The notes beneath the pieces were generated by a model, which saw only the letters and a list, made by a program, of their open reading frames with translations, was not told where the DNA came from and searched no databases. Both the position numbers and the translations under genes were made by a program. This document shows positions 1 through 13,060 of a stretch of DNA of 64,000 bases, piece after piece (the first letter of the stretch is position 1; each line of letters begins with the position of its first letter). Source of the DNA: Drosophila persimilis (Eukaryota > Arthropoda > Insecta > Diptera > Drosophilidae); the NCBI RefSeq assembly GCF_003286085.1, contig NW_020825355.1, forward strand, positions 1,176,728 through 1,240,727, read 5' to 3'.

Positions 1-3000
1 CACGGGACACCCTCGAGTCTTCTTTTTCTGGGTTAATGTTGGCAGGTGGAAATATTCGAAATCCCCAGCGGTTTTGAACTCCGCATCGCTCCGCTCCGCA
101 ACGCCAGCGGCAGAGCGGCAGAGCGGGGTCATGCATAATTTAAAATTAATTTCGTTCTATGTTAAATTTTCGCAATGGTTTTAGAGGCGGCGATTTTCGA
201 AATGTGGGCAGGGGCCAGGGGGCTGGGGGGCTGGGGGGGCAGGAGTCTCTGTGTCTCTGTGGCCGGCGGAGCGACCGAATGAAATATTATATTGGTGGCA
301 TTGTGTTTTCGTTGCTGAATTAATAGGGCAAATTGAAATTTTGATAGCCATCAAATATTTATGGATAGGATCTCGTTTGATATTTGACCTCAGCAAATGC
401 GGGGCGACCTGCGGGGGCGGGGGGAGGGGAGAGGAGGAGCAGGCGTTGTATACATAAATCAAGTGTCTGCCTTTTGATTAAAGCTCACTGCCCCCCTCTA
501 CCCCCCCTCTACCCCCCTCTCCACCCCCTCTCTCCATTCAAAGAATCGTAAAAGATTGGACGCCAAGTTTTGCTTGAATTTCTCTCCTCTTTGGATTGTG
601 GGGCATAAATTGGCTGCTGTCGGGACTTTTAATTGCAACAAAATAATTATGGCGCCCCTCGAGGGTAAATTGCAAATTGGAAAACGGCACAAAACTCTGC
701 AAACGGGGCGCCAAAAACACAGCGCTGCAGTTTTTCGCTAAAATTAAAAGCAAATGAAACAAAAGACACAACAGAACAATGGCAGGGCGGAAGGGAGGGA
801 GGTAGGGAGGTGGAGAGGGCGAGCCTCCGATTGGGTTAAAGGTTACGGGAAACGATAGTTGGGGCTTCCCTTGAGCTTCTCGTCGAAGTCTTTAGGGTCC
901 CTGGTAGTCCAAGGAAAGTCCGCAGCAAACCATTTAGCAGTTTATTTCGGGGTTTCGGCCGGGTAGGGGGGCTGGGAGGGGCGTGGTGGTGCTGTTCGGG
1001 TGTCGGGCACTTTTATGACTGCAGCAAGTGTGTGCCACGAAAGTTGAAGACGTTGCCAGCCCAAAAACAATGGGAGGAGGGGGAGCGGGGGGGAGGGCCT
1101 CTCGACATCAGTGCGTGACGCATTCCGGGGGCTGCACTTGAAACTTGAGACCCCCACCGCACCGCCCCCCTCCACTGGCTGCCTTTGTGGCAGTGTTCTG
1201 TATCTGGCCATGCTGCAAAGTGTTAGATAAAGTTTTTTGGGGCCAGGCGCCACTTTGTTGACTTGCCAGAGAAACCCCGCCCCACCCCTGCCCCGCCGAC
1301 CAGACACACACAGAAAGCAGCAGCAGCAAAACAGAAAACTTATTGAAATGAAGATCGGTGGCCAGGCCAAGCCAGGCGAGGCCCATTGTTGCAGTTGTAT
1401 CGTTCGTGTGGCAACAACTGTGCCACTCGCAAACCGACGACTGCAAGTGTAGCATTTTGATAAAGTTTATTAAACTTTAAAGTGTCTGTAAGTAAACGAA
1501 CAGCACACAATGTTGACTGCGGGGTCCAAGGAGGGCCAGAGAGAGCCAGAGAGAGCCAGAGAGAGCTTCTCCCCAAACACTTGAGCACAATTAGGGCCCA
1601 AGAAGCTGCCAAAGGAGGGCCATAGCTCAAGGAACACGAAATACCCCAGCAGAAAAGTCGATTTCATACGAAAGTACTCAAAGAAAAGGGTTTCCAGAAA
1701 GGAATTTCTAGTTTTCGAGGTTTTTCCGATAAATATTCAGCCGATAGAGACCCACAAGGCACTTCCAGGGGCCAAAAAAGTGGGAAAAGTGATCTAAATT
1801 AAAGGAATTTGGACTTTTTCAGGGTTATATTTCCCGAAAAGACTCAAAAGAACTACCCCCAAGGGGTTTTGTGTCTTAATTATTGGAAAAAATGAATCAA
1901 ATGAATGGAAATTTGTGTGAAATTCTAAGAAAATTCCTGAGCCACAAACCATTGGGAGAGGAGGCTGTTTCTCTCTAAATATTTCCTATAAAACCCTGCG
2001 AACGATGCCCAGCCCAACACTATCCTGTACTTGCCCCATTCCTGCCTCCTGCCACATCGATTGATCCCCTTTTTGGCGCAGCATCCCCTCCATAAAAAGT
2101 AAATAAAACAACATACGACACGACAAGCGGCTCAAATTAAATAAATTACGTGATCTTATTAAAGAAAGGGGCGACTGGAGGGGGGGTAGACTAGTGCGAA
2201 AGGATGGGGGGAGGGGGGTGGAGGGGGGTAATAGTGCCACACACACACACAAATGTAAGTTTATTTCCATTCGGAGTAAAACGTAACTAAGATTAACTGT
2301 TGCGCGATGGATCCAAACACTCCACACAGTGAATCTGCCACCAGGTGGCACGTAACTACTGCCTACGCCCCCAAAAGTGGCAGTGGGTGCCGCCAGAGGG
2401 GCCGCCAGAGGCTTGGAGTCGGAGAGGATTTGCGGCCGAAGATAGAGTTGGATTTTTGGCACTAGCGGGGAAAATTAAGTGCCTCAGCCCGTTGCCCGTT
2501 GCCGGTGGCAGTGCCACAAGCAGCTGGAAAATTTATATCAAAAAGTTAACGCAACGCGCAACCGCATCACCAACGCCCCCTCACCGCCCCTCACCGCCCT
2601 TCCACCCCCCCCCGCCCCACAACGAAAAATCGTTGGACCGAGGTCCGAGCAACATTTGGCTATGGAGACGGAGTCCATTTGAAAGTCTGCCCTGCCCCCC
2701 ACGAAAGAAGGGAAGAAGGCAAGGGAGGCCCCCGCCCCCCCCCCTTCTGTTGGCTGCTATTTCCTGTGCCCCTCGCGCTGCTCTTTCTTTGGCGCGTGGT
2801 ATAAATCTTGCGCCGGTTTTATTTGGCTTAATGACCAGACGTGCACGGGGCTCCATAATTTACGGGGAGGCAGGCAGGAAAGGGGGGGGGGGGGGGAGGC
2901 AGCAGCAGCATGTAGATGAGACAAAGTAGGCAGAGTGTCCCGGAGTCCGGGTGTCCCGGTGTCTGGGTGCCGCACCATTTGCTTGCTACTTGTGGAAACA

Positions 3001-4171
3001 TGTTGCGCTTTTACTGGTGCGGGGGGGTGGAGGGGTCTCTACTTTGTCTTACTTTGCCGCTACTTTGTTGCGGCTTTTAATAGAAAATCCTTTTTGGCCA
3101 AACACGAAGCCCGAAGCCCGAAGCCTGAAGCTTTTCCGTTTCACCTGGAGCCCCACACGCCATACCATGATTATCTCCTGGGAAAGAGAAAGTAGAGGAT
3201 TTCCATTCTCAAAGAAAATCATAAGAAATGTGCCCTTGCCACTGCCCCTGCCCCTGCCCCCTCCTCTGGCTGGCAAATCTCATAATTTATTTAATTGTAT
3301 TTTAGTATTTGGCAATAAATTTCTATTAGTGGCAGGACACACACAGGCAGGGGTCGCTCGCCACTAGCCCGCATGTGGCAAGCCGCAGAATGTCAAGGGG
3401 TACGGGGTGCGGGGTGCGGGGTAGAGGGTGCAACAACTGCTGGTGTCCGAAAATGAGGACAGCAAGCGTAACAATATAATAAAAAGGGGACGACAGACAG
3501 TCCAAAGAGAGCCCCAGAGGGCCCCAGAGCCATGTGTGTGCGAACAATGGCCGGGCCGCCCGATGACCAAATATTGACATAAATGTCAAACTCAAATTAG
3601 AGCTCAGGGTCAAGGGTCGGCAGCAACCACCACCAAATGCAACCTTTTCGACGCTCTGCTGCCTTTTGCAGGGGGTCTCTCTCGGTAATCCTAAGCAAAC
3701 AGACGAGACACTTGCACCCATTATGCAATGGAACAATGAGAGGGGGAGCAGTAGAGAGGGAGAGACGGCAGTGAGTGAGAGTGAGATGAAGATCCTTGAG
3801 CATATTGGAATTGTTTGATAAACAAATGCCAGTGGCAGAAACAGGACCTGGCAGCATTCTCGCGTATTGGATTAACCGTTAAGTACACTCCCAGTGGGTG
3901 GGGGAGGGGGGGACCGGAATCGTAAACTAGCAAAATGAGCAAATTGCACGCTAATGCCAGCCCCCCCGCCCGTTTGTCCCGTTTCGGTGGTTGTTTCGAA
4001 GAAGAACTGCCTTATTTCCACCTTTAATCCGCACTTAGAGCACACAGATACACACCCACACACACACACGCACACACCCTGCAACCACCACTGCCACCGC
4101 CACGAAGCAGCAGTGGCAGTGGCAGTGGCAGCCGCAGCTGGAAGCAAATGCATTCATTCATTATGCAGGGC
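1..4171. other. non-coding spacer, no gene supported
   Basis: No reading frame here has convincing codon use, splice signals and a start together. The stretch holds GC-rich low-complexity DNA: C-rich runs at 490-530, CA tracts near 2238-2252 and 4040-4076, a run of 15 G at 2882-2896, and a directly repeated CAGAGAGAGC block at 1540-1566. AT-rich blocks around 120-180 and 1680-1980 show nothing I can name. Confidence 0.75.
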
Positions 4172-4589
4172 ACTGCTTTGCTCTGCACTGTACTGCTTCG
4201 CCCCGCTCTGCTTCGCTCCGCTCTGCTCTGCTCTGCCCTGCTCTGCTCTGCTCCGCTCTGCCCTGCTTCGCTCTGCTTCGCTCCGCTCTGCTCTGCCCTG
4301 CTCTGCTCTGCTCTGCTCCGCTCTGCCCTGCTTCGCTCTGCTCCGCTCTGCTCTGCCCTGCTTCGCCCCGCTCTGCTTGCTCCGCTCTGCTCTGCTTCGC
4401 TCCGCTCTGCTCTGCTCTGCCCTGCTCTGCTCTGCTCCGCTCTGCTCGGCCCTGCTTCGCTCTGCTCTGCTCTGATCCGCTCTGCTCTGCCCTGCTTCGC
4501 CCCGCTCTGCTTGCTCCGCTCCGCTCTGCTCTGCTCTGCTCTGCTTCGCTCTGCACTGCTTCGCCCCGCTCTGCTCTGCTCCGCTCTGT
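4172..4589. repeat. CTCTG/CTCCG pentamer array (~420 bp)
   Basis: An almost uninterrupted tandem array of five-base units (CTCTG, CTCCG, CCCTG, CTTCG) fills this interval. Five is coprime to three and none of the units makes a stop on either strand, so long open frames cross it on both strands. They encode monotonous Ser/Ala/Leu/Cys peptides one way and Arg/Ala/Glu/Gln/Ser peptides the other. Those frames are by-products of the repeat. Higher-order blocks of about 60-100 bp recur within it, suggesting unequal exchange as well as slippage. Confidence 0.95.
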
Positions 4590-5296
4590 GGCTCTTCGTT
4601 GTGGCTAGCTTTAAGTCGATTCCGCTGCCACATTGCCACCGAATGAGTGAGGAGGGCCCTCTTGTTGTTTGGCTGCCATGATGCCGCCTCTTATGGCCCA
4701 TGGAGTGGAGTAATATTGATGGCAGAGCCGGGGAACAATAGAAGGCTGCCGGCTGCCTGCTGCCACAGGAATAAGTGGCAGCCGTGCGCCACTGGATAGG
4801 CTTAATGGGATACTCTACTCTACTCTACTCTACCCTGCGATGCCTGCTATATCGATATACGAATAATTTGATTGCAACTGGCAGGGGGAGGGGGGAGGGG
4901 GGGAACGAGGACTCGCTATCCGGATGGAATTTCGGTACAAAATGAAACACAAACAAACAATCAACTTGAAACAGGATTCAAGTGAATATTTTATTACCGA
5001 AATGAGAGAAATGGCAGAAAATTACAGATTAATCAATAAATAATCAAATTGCAACTGCAACTGCAGGTTGCAGGTTGCACGTTGCCGGGGAAAACCTTCC
5101 ACTTCCGATGAAAATTCCATGAATTGCAAAGGAAAACCCACACACGGCGACAGGTTGACATCATGACTGAAGGAACTGATTGAAGCCCTGCCTGACTGCG
5201 TCTTGCGGCTTTTTGGGGGGCATTCTTCCGTCACACAGTGGGGACAGTCGGCCATGGCGGCCATTCGGGAGAGAAAAGATATTTTCGGGGCAGCAC
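4590..5296. other. non-coding spacer downstream of the candidate minus-strand gene
   Basis: Contains a short TCTAC pentamer run near 4813-4832, G-rich tracts near 4885-4903 and AT-rich sequence. A minus-strand frame runs through 5022-5357 and contains a Cys-Pro-His-Cys pair. It overlaps the end of the candidate gene at 5297-5728 in another frame and I could not connect it. Confidence 0.5.
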
Positions 5297-5728
5297 TTAG
5301 GCCATGGCTATTGATCTCTTCGAGCATCCAGCCTTGGGATTGGGGTGTTCCAGCCACCAGATCGGCTTGGCGATGGCCTCCTTGGGCTGCCTCGGGCTTC
5401 CTGTCTTCTGCGGGCTGCAGGCTGTCGAGTCTTCAGCTGATCCTGGCTCCCCTTAGGCTTCTTGTGCGGTCAGTCTCTTCCCATCGATCCCCTGGCTGAT
5501 CCGCTGACCTCCAGGAGCCCTTGGAGCCATATATCTGAGGCCCACCCCAGCCCCGAATGACTGGAACAAAGGAATATTCCCATTATTCTCCCAAAACCCC
5601 CGAATATATTCCCCTCCATTGAATGCCAAGACTTTTTTGCCAGCTCTTTTCGGTTTTTGGGCCACTGTGCCTGGCTTTTCTTCTATCATATTTGCGGCTG
5701 AATTATCCTGGCTTGGAATAATAGCCAT
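5297..5728 (-). CDS. candidate two-exon small protein gene, unrecognised
   Basis: I do not recognise this protein. On the minus strand an ATG at 5728 opens a frame of natural codon use. It begins MAIIPSQDNSAAN, passes a basic stretch (QKPKRAGKK) and a Phe/Trp-rich block (YIRGFWENNG), then meets TAA at 5455-5453. Beyond that stop the same frame stays open and protein-like (KEAIAKPIWWLEHP) to a TAA at 5299-5297. A short intron removes the internal stop without changing frame: donor GTCAGC at 5508, with acceptor TAAG at 5452 (57 nt) or TCAG at 5437 (72 nt), and a CTGAC branch-like site between. The products would be about 124 or 119 residues. The donor is weak and no domain is visible, so it could also be a decayed gene or a chance frame. 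Confidence 0.3.
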
Positions 5729-5758
5729 TGCAAATTAATTGAGTTACATTATGCATTA

Positions 5759-5810
5759 GTGTGTGTGTGTGTGTGTGTGTGTGCCCTGCGTGCGTGTGCG
5801 TGTGTGTGTG
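5759..5810. repeat. (GT)n microsatellite
   Basis: A perfect GT run of about 25 bases is followed by imperfect TGCG/TGTG units. It lies directly upstream of the candidate minus-strand gene start. Confidence 0.95.
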
Positions 5811-8730
5811 CTGTCAGACCGAAAGCAAAACCCCAAAATAGTTGTGGGGCAACAGCTAATGACAACATGGCAATAGTAGATGAAAACACCGGGTTTTCGG
5901 GGCACCCAAACCAGGAGATACCCTACGAAAACGATGAAATTTCAAACGAATTTCGGAGAAACGAGGCAGTATCTATAGAGATCGAAGGATTTATGGTGTT
6001 CCGGTGGAAGGATCGAAAACCAGGGAAAGGGAATATCTTTTAAAGTGGAAAAAGTGCTCGAGAGCCAGAACGAGGCGTAAGCATGAGCCGATTTGGCAAT
6101 CCAAAGGATACGATTATTCCTCACGATTCGGCATGGCGAGGATTTAAATGTTTTCTTTTGAAAATTCAAAGTTTTTCGCACAAAAAAATGGGAATTCCAT
6201 CTGGAAAAGAGCTTTTCCTTCCCCGAAGGATACGGATTTGTGGAGGAACTTTTGTGCATTTGAAACATTTGCCATGTAAAAGTCGGTATATCCTTGCGGT
6301 TGAGGGATGTGATGGAAAGGAAGGGGTGGGGCTGGCGGGGCAGGGAAGCGCATCAGTTGTTAAGTGAAAATCGAAATATTTTACAGCAGAGCCTCCTTCG
6401 TCGTACGTCCTGCGTCCAGCGTCCTGCCAGACCAAGAGTACTTCTGCTTCAATTGGAATTGCAACGACAGGCCGCAGCAGGTTACACGACACACACACAC
6501 GCACACACACACACCTACAGGGGACGGACATGGCCAAATATTGTATGTATCCATGTGTGTGCCCGTGTGTGTGTGTGTGTGTGTGTGAGGCATTGTGTCC
6601 GATGTGGCAAATAATTATGGCATTAATATTCCAAAGCACAACAGAACGCTTTGTTCCGCAGCTACAACCAGCCACAGCCGCAGATACAGAGACACTCAAG
6701 CGGGGAGGGGGGCGGTGGTTCATTAATATAATTATGACCGCAAGTCGCGTGGGGGGGGGGGGGAATGGATGCCCCCAAAGCTGTAAACAAATAAATCCCT
6801 TGGCGAAACTTTTATCAATATGAAAACTATGCCATTAGCGAGGAATTTTAGTTTTAATTGCATCACAACGGATCAGCATGCAGCATGCAGCATGCCACAG
6901 GCCAAGGGGGGTCGCCTTCGGGCGAAATACTAAGCACAGATTTTGGGTGCACTCTAATGAGCTCTCGCGCTGCTTGAGGGGCAGGCAGGCGACTCTCTGG
7001 AAATTACTTGCCACAGATGCAAGAACGAATGCGGCAGCAGAAGAATAGGAGGCATGCCCCAATTAGAAGCCTATTAGTGGCTAGCCACAAAAATTCCAGT
7101 CCCCCCCCCCCCCACCCGTGCCACGCCCCCCTGCCCCTTGCTGTTTCGCAATAATTGCAACACGAAATTGCCCCAAAGCGTGGCAAGGCAACAAATTATA
7201 CCAGCAACGGAATGGCTAATGAATAAATATCTCTAGCCCCCCCCCCCCCCCCCAGTGGGGGGTTCATCGTGTTTTTAAGCCGCTTTCGTGTGGCAGGGTA
7301 TGCGCCCCGTCGTTGTGCCTCCGGCAGCGAAGAGCGCAAACAAATTACCAAAAAGGAATGTGGCATGCCACTGCCACTGCTGCAGCAGCATTATATTTTA
7401 GCATTGAGGAGCAAAACCCCCTCTACCCCTGTGGCAGGAACTGCTGTTGGCTTTTGTATGCAACACGCATTAATGCAACGACTCTCATGTTTATTCAGAC
7501 ACAAATTTCGCAGCGCCAGTAACTATGGCGATGGTAGATACATTTACACACACACACACACACACACACGCGCACAAGCCAGACAGACAGCCATGTGGCA
7601 GGGAGGGAGAGGGAGAGGGAGAGAGCTTGCCGCTGGGAAGCACACGCTAATACAATTTAATGGTCGCATTAATTTGGCGCATCTGTTGCATTTTAAAACA
7701 CGCACACAGACGCACACACACACACAGATACACACAGATACACAGCTACCGAACCGCAGATACTTTGTTGAGTCTCTCGCCCCCCCCCTCCCTCCTCTGG
7801 TGGCAACTGCAAATAAAGTTCTCTGGCAACTAAATATTAATTCTAAAACTACTTAAATGTCAGCCATGGGGGGCGTGGCCCTGCGGCATGCGGCAACGAC
7901 TGGGGCGTGGCGGCACTTGGGCAGCATCTTAATCCTGGGATTTACTGCAAATTGACATACATTTCACCCCCCTCTAGCCCCCCATCCCCTCTCCCCCTCT
8001 GCACCCCCTCTGCACCTTTTTTCGATTTGCTGCCACCGTGCGGCAAGTTTTGTTATTGCCGCCAATTAGGTTGCCATTCTGTTTGTTGGCTAATGTTTGC
8101 ATATTATTTCTGCCCAATTTGCATTGAATGCCATATTCGTGCCGCATGTGGCACATGTCCCAATGCACATGCCACACACGCCACACACACCACACACTTA
8201 ACACCCCCCCCCCCATCCGTGCCCCCCGAAATTGGTGAAAATGTCAAAAAATTTAAATATTGAAAGTGACGCGTCGCACCATCGGCCGTTGGATGTTGCA
8301 GCTGGCGTGTGGCACTAAGCGGATAAGCGCTTGTTAAATTTTTAATGCATTGCATAATTTTTAGTTCTCGTCGCGAATATATATACGATATATATATATA
8401 TGTATTTGTGTGTGCGATGCAACTATTTTAATTCGAATTTCTGTGTGGCATAGAAGAGTGATGCTGCCACTGCCACTGCCACCGGCTGCATTTGATATGA
8501 GCTGCATGTGGCATGTGCTCCGTGATGGCATGCATTTTGTGTGGCACGCGGCTTAAGCCTGAAGCTTAGAGACGACAACCGACAACCGAGAACCGAGCAC
8601 TTCCGCTTTTCAGCAAATTTCCATTGGGACAATGATCCTCCCCTTCGGCAGGGGGTGGGGTTGGTGGGGGATCCACAGAGCCGCAAGTCGCCCTCCACAG
8701 ATGTCTCTCTTACTCTCTCGGTCACAGGGC
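5811..8730. other. non-coding spacer with microsatellites
   Basis: No gene supported. It holds facing CA and TG tracts at 6487-6588, C and G homopolymers near 6751, 7100 and 7237, a CA run at 7546-7569, a second CA block at 7708-7740, and a short AT run near 8380-8402. An open stretch at 5865-6043 reads as moderately protein-like but has no splice or domain support. Confidence 0.7.
6487..6588. repeat. inverted CA/TG tracts able to form a hairpin
   Basis: A (CA)n tract with a central GC interruption at 6487-6514 is followed about 40 bases later by a (TG)n tract with a similar interruption at 6553-6588. The arms are complementary, so the single strand could fold into a stem of more than 20 pairs. 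No miRNA-like mature sequence was recognised. Confidence 0.85.
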
Positions 8731-8884
8731 GGCCTCTTTCTGCCTCTTGGAGGGGAGGGGGCCCTCTTTCTGCCTCTTGGGAGGGGAGGGGGCCCTCTTT
8801 CTGCCTCTTGGAGGGGAGGGGGCCCTCTTTCTGCCTCTTGGGAGGGGAGGGGGCCCTCTTTCTGCCTCTTGGGAGGGGCCTCTT
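8731..8884. repeat. 30/31-bp minisatellite, five copies
   Basis: Five copies of a unit starting CCTCTTTCTGCCTCTTGG and ending in a G-rich half begin at about 8733, 8763, 8794, 8824 and 8855. Unit length alternates 30, 31, 30, 31 through gain or loss of a G. Open frames across it on both strands are repeat artefacts. Confidence 0.95.
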
Positions 8885-10490
8885 GAGCGATTGAGTGGCC
8901 AATCGATCCCTGTTTGAGCCGCTGGTGCATCGAACATGGCTTTGGGGGTGGACCCTTCGCCTTCTTTCCTTCAAAAAGGATCAAACAGTCTTTGGGGTTG
9001 GACCCGCAAGCAGGAAGGATGGACCGCTTCCCCTTCAAAGAGGACCAAACAGTCGCCTGAAGACAAATCCCAAGGCGAAAGTCTATCTTTCCATCTGCCA
9101 GAGATATTTCTTCGGCTAGTGGCCTCGAGGGACGAGGGGGAACGTCTGGAAAAAGCGGCTAGAAGCTCCTTTTGCCCTGCCCCTCCTACCGATCGCCCTT
9201 TAAAAAGTGCCCAACTCTCTCTTTTCCCATCGATAGTTCTGGACCCACAGGGTGTATCGATGCACTATCTTTCTTAGAGACGATCTGTATCTGTATCTAT
9301 ATCTTCTCTCCCTCCCTGGTCTCCAGCCCCCCGTTTCGTTTCCAAGGCCACTGCATGGCCCCCAAAAGTTGTATCTCATGAAAAGTCCTTAAGATAAACA
9401 TTTTTTCAATTAATTTTTGTATGTGCTGCCAACGACATTTCTTTGTGCCACACACAGACACAGACACGCACGCACGAGCATATTTATGTGACAAGAGCAG
9501 GAGAGAGATCCTTTATGTGTGTGTGTGTGTTTTCCCCGTATTTTCTTTAACGGATTTCCACTTGTCTCACTTTTTGAGGAGAAAACTTGTCGTAGATCCT
9601 GCCGCACGCATTGTCAAGCGCACTCCCAAAAGCCAGACACACCAGACGGGGACAATGAACAGAGAGACAGAGAGACAGACAGAGAGACAGAGTGGGGAAG
9701 AGAGAGAGAGAGCAAGTAATGGGGGAAAATGGGGAGAGCAACAGCGCGTACAAATTTGCCAAGAGGCCACGATGGCACACCCTTGAGGGCCCAGAGCCAG
9801 AGTTTTTAAACACGATCCACCCGCAGGGATGCCCTGGAATAAAGAGCCTTCGATAAAGCAAAGGAAATTCCCAGGAATTGGGGATAAAACGGGGTCCGCC
9901 GTGCCCTCAAAAGCTGACTGCTCTAGCCTTGGGTGTTAATCAAGAGGCCAGGTGTTCAAAGAGCACCATTTTGGCCTAAATAAGGAGCCAATTCGGCAGG
10001 TTTTTGGTTCGTTTGGGGTCCACCAACCGCTGGCAGAGGAGGCCTGCCCTGGAGACCCTCGATTACGGGGTATACACCGAAATACACACACACACGGGCA
10101 GGGATATGCATTTACCAGGTTAAGTAATTCCTTAAACAAGACAACAGGTCGCCCGGTGGCCCAGTGGCTGCCCCCCTTTTGTCCTTGCCAGGACGCTACG
10201 CTCCTTCATTCGGGCTGTAGTTGACGCTGAGTGGCAGCCACACACACACTGCCACAGATTGAATTTAATGCTTTTTCCGCTGCAAACAAATCAAGGACAC
10301 GGAGGAGACCGAAAGGGGGGGGGGGGAGGGGCACATAAATTTAAATTATTTTTTGCCTCCATTTTGCTTTCATTTATGCTTTTTATTTTATTAGGCTGCC
10401 CCGTGCCCCCCTTGCCCCACGACTACGGCGAGACGACGTCTTGTGGCACACTTTTGGAACGCACTGTAGCTGTAACTGTATCTTTCGTGG

Positions 10491-10648
10491 CTGTATCTGT
10501 ATCTGTATCTGTGGCAGCAGCGGGTCCCATCTACAGCTGTCTCTTGGCGAACTATGCGGCCACACAGCAAACAAACAGATACAGATACACACACACAGAG
10601 ATACAGATACAGATACAGATACAGCTACAGATACAGCTACAGATACAC
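10491..10648. repeat. inverted GTATCT / AGATAC hexamer arrays
   Basis: About 24 bases of CTGTATCT repeats at 10491-10514 face an AGATACAG array at 10576-10648, separated by about 60 bases. The arms are reverse complements and could form a hairpin or cruciform. Confidence 0.85.
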
Positions 10649-12116
10649 ACTCTCAATTCAGAGACAAGAGACGTCCTTGGGTCGCTCAGCGTACGCGCAA
10701 CGTTAACTGGGATTTGACAGCTCGTAAATAATATTTCGCTTGTTTGTTGCCTGTGAAACGACACGACAGAAAGGGAGGGGGGGAAGGGGAGCCCCAACTG
10801 TTGGCGACAGTGGGAAAAATCCAATGCAAATTGGGGGGCAATCGATGGAGGAATCACAAGGAATGTATATATCTACGTGAGGGCCGAAACCGCCTTAGAT
10901 CGACTCCTTTTGGCTCGTTGAACACCTGGCCTGAGGGCCACTCCTGGCCGAGCCTCTGCCGTGTGTCTGTGCCCCGTTTTGGACCCACTGTGCCGCTGCC
11001 ATTCGACTGGCATTCATGTGAAAAGGAGAAACGCATTTCATTTTTAAGCTTGCTTTCTTCTGCTTTCTCCTGCTTTTGCTGCTTGTTAAATAATCTTTTT
11101 ACATGACATGCGTGTGTGTGTGTGTGTGTGTGTCGAGAAGGCGGAGAAGCAGTCGCTGCGGTGGAGTCGCTGTCTCCTTCCCCCCCCCCCCCCCTGCCGC
11201 CCCCCGAAAAGATTTTCCGGCACTCTCATTATACGGATATGTCCAATGGCAAGCGACTTCTCCCTGCCACATATACATCCTTCATTCTGGGCCCCCCCTG
11301 CTGCCCCTCTCAATGCTTATTAAATTTTCATAAGGCGCTGCCGAGGCGCTCGTAAAAATGGCACTCGCCTTGGTCGCCTTTTAAGCGGCAAGTGGATTAA
11401 AATTAAAGCACTGCCAAAATACATACTTCAAAGGGGCCCAGTCCGGGCCGTAATTAAAGCCAGAAACGAACGAAATGAACGGCATGAAAACTGTCCCACA
11501 ATTCGATTGCCAAAAAGTGAATTAAAACCCAGAACTTGGACTTGTAAGCAGGACGAAAGGCAGGAGAGAGAGAGCAGAAGAGTGGAAAACCGCAGGAGTG
11601 GAGGAGCAGGTGATGGGAGTAGAAGGAGCAGCAGGAGCAGCACCCGCACCCGCACCCGCAGGACGCGCTCAGCTGGAAGAAGATGATGGCGCTGACGAGG
11701 ACGAAGGATGAACCCCCCCCCCCCCCCCCTGAACCTCAACCTCAACGACAAGAGATAGGGCCAACACAGACGCACACATGGAACGGTAGGAAGGGGCGTG
11801 GCCCCTGTGGCAGTCTTGTGAAATGTGAAGCAGATTGTGTGTGGCGCCACCAACGTGCAATGTAAACCAGAAAACGTAGCCGATAAAAATAATACGAGAA
11901 GGCAATTTCGATTTATTGACAGGTGCTCGACTTTATTGAAACGTTTAACGTTTAAAAAACCACCCCCACGCACCACCCACCCCCGCACCACCCCCCCCCC
12001 AAAAAAGGGACGAGTGCTGTGTGTGTGCAAAACGATGAAAATTATGTGAATTTCGCTTTGATTTATCGCCAAAGGAGAGTCGCAGCACACGTGGGGCGAC
12101 ACGAAGATCTTCGCTC

Positions 12117-12118
<2 letters not shown>

Positions 12119-12148
<30 letters not shown>
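12119..12148. repeat. (CT)n microsatellite
   Basis: A perfect run of CT dinucleotides, about 30 bases. On the opposite strand it is a GAGAG tract, the core of the GAGA-factor site. Confidence 0.95.
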
Positions 12149-12151
<3 letters not shown>

Positions 12152-13060
12152 GCAGACCAGGACCAGGTGTTCAAGCAGCTGCCGCCTGGAGCGGAGATTT
12201 ATGGCATAGATGGGTCACAAATTTAATTACAATTTCCATCCGAGCCGCTTGAGGGATATCCTTCGTTGAAGGACACGCACTATGTGCATTTAATTCTCTT
12301 CCAGGCTCTCACGTACATCCATCAATGCTTTTCGGGTGGGGGGAGGGGGGGGGGGGTTCATTATTTAATAATGAAAATTGAATAGTCCTCTAATTCAACC
12401 TGATGACAAAGTGGATCCCAGGCAGCCAGCCAGGACACGTGCCACTACCGACACACACACACACGGACACCCCCCGCCCACCCCCTCGATTGTGGTCTTC
12501 CGTTTCCGCATAATTTTTCGCAGAACGGAAGTCTTTGGAGAAGAGGCCCGCGTCGCTAACAAAACATTTGCTCAAACGGAAGGAAGGAAGGACAAACGAC
12601 AAAACGCAGGACACAGGATAGGGGCAGAGAGAGAGACAGAGAGAGAGAGAGAGAAAGGGTGGCGGCGGGGCACGGATACCCTCTATGGACGCGCACCTCT
12701 TAGGCTAACATCATTTGGTGCCCGAAACTCAAATTCCAAGGCAAAGACCAGGCCCAAAGCGGGCACGTGCGCAGCCACCAAGTTCCACTTCATTTTCAGG
12801 ACAAAGGGGACGGGGGGGGGGGGGGAGGTTGCATGTGATTTGTGTGTGCCGCGGACTATATATTATCCCCAGCAGGACGACAGTTACAACAATAAAACAT
12901 TTCGGATGTCGCCTGTCCTGTCGCTGATCCTTGAGGAGCCCGAGGAGCCCGAGGAGCCCAGCCACAGGACGCACCTGACTGCCTGGCGGCATTTTCTTGT
13001 TATTTTTCGAAAGCAAAAGGGAACTGTGTTTCCCCATAACCCAGCAGGCTTTTCCGAACC

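Noticed and set aside
8750..8990. Spaced repeats that could look like a CRISPR array
   Set aside because: Units are contiguous 30/31-bp minisatellite copies without unique spacers.
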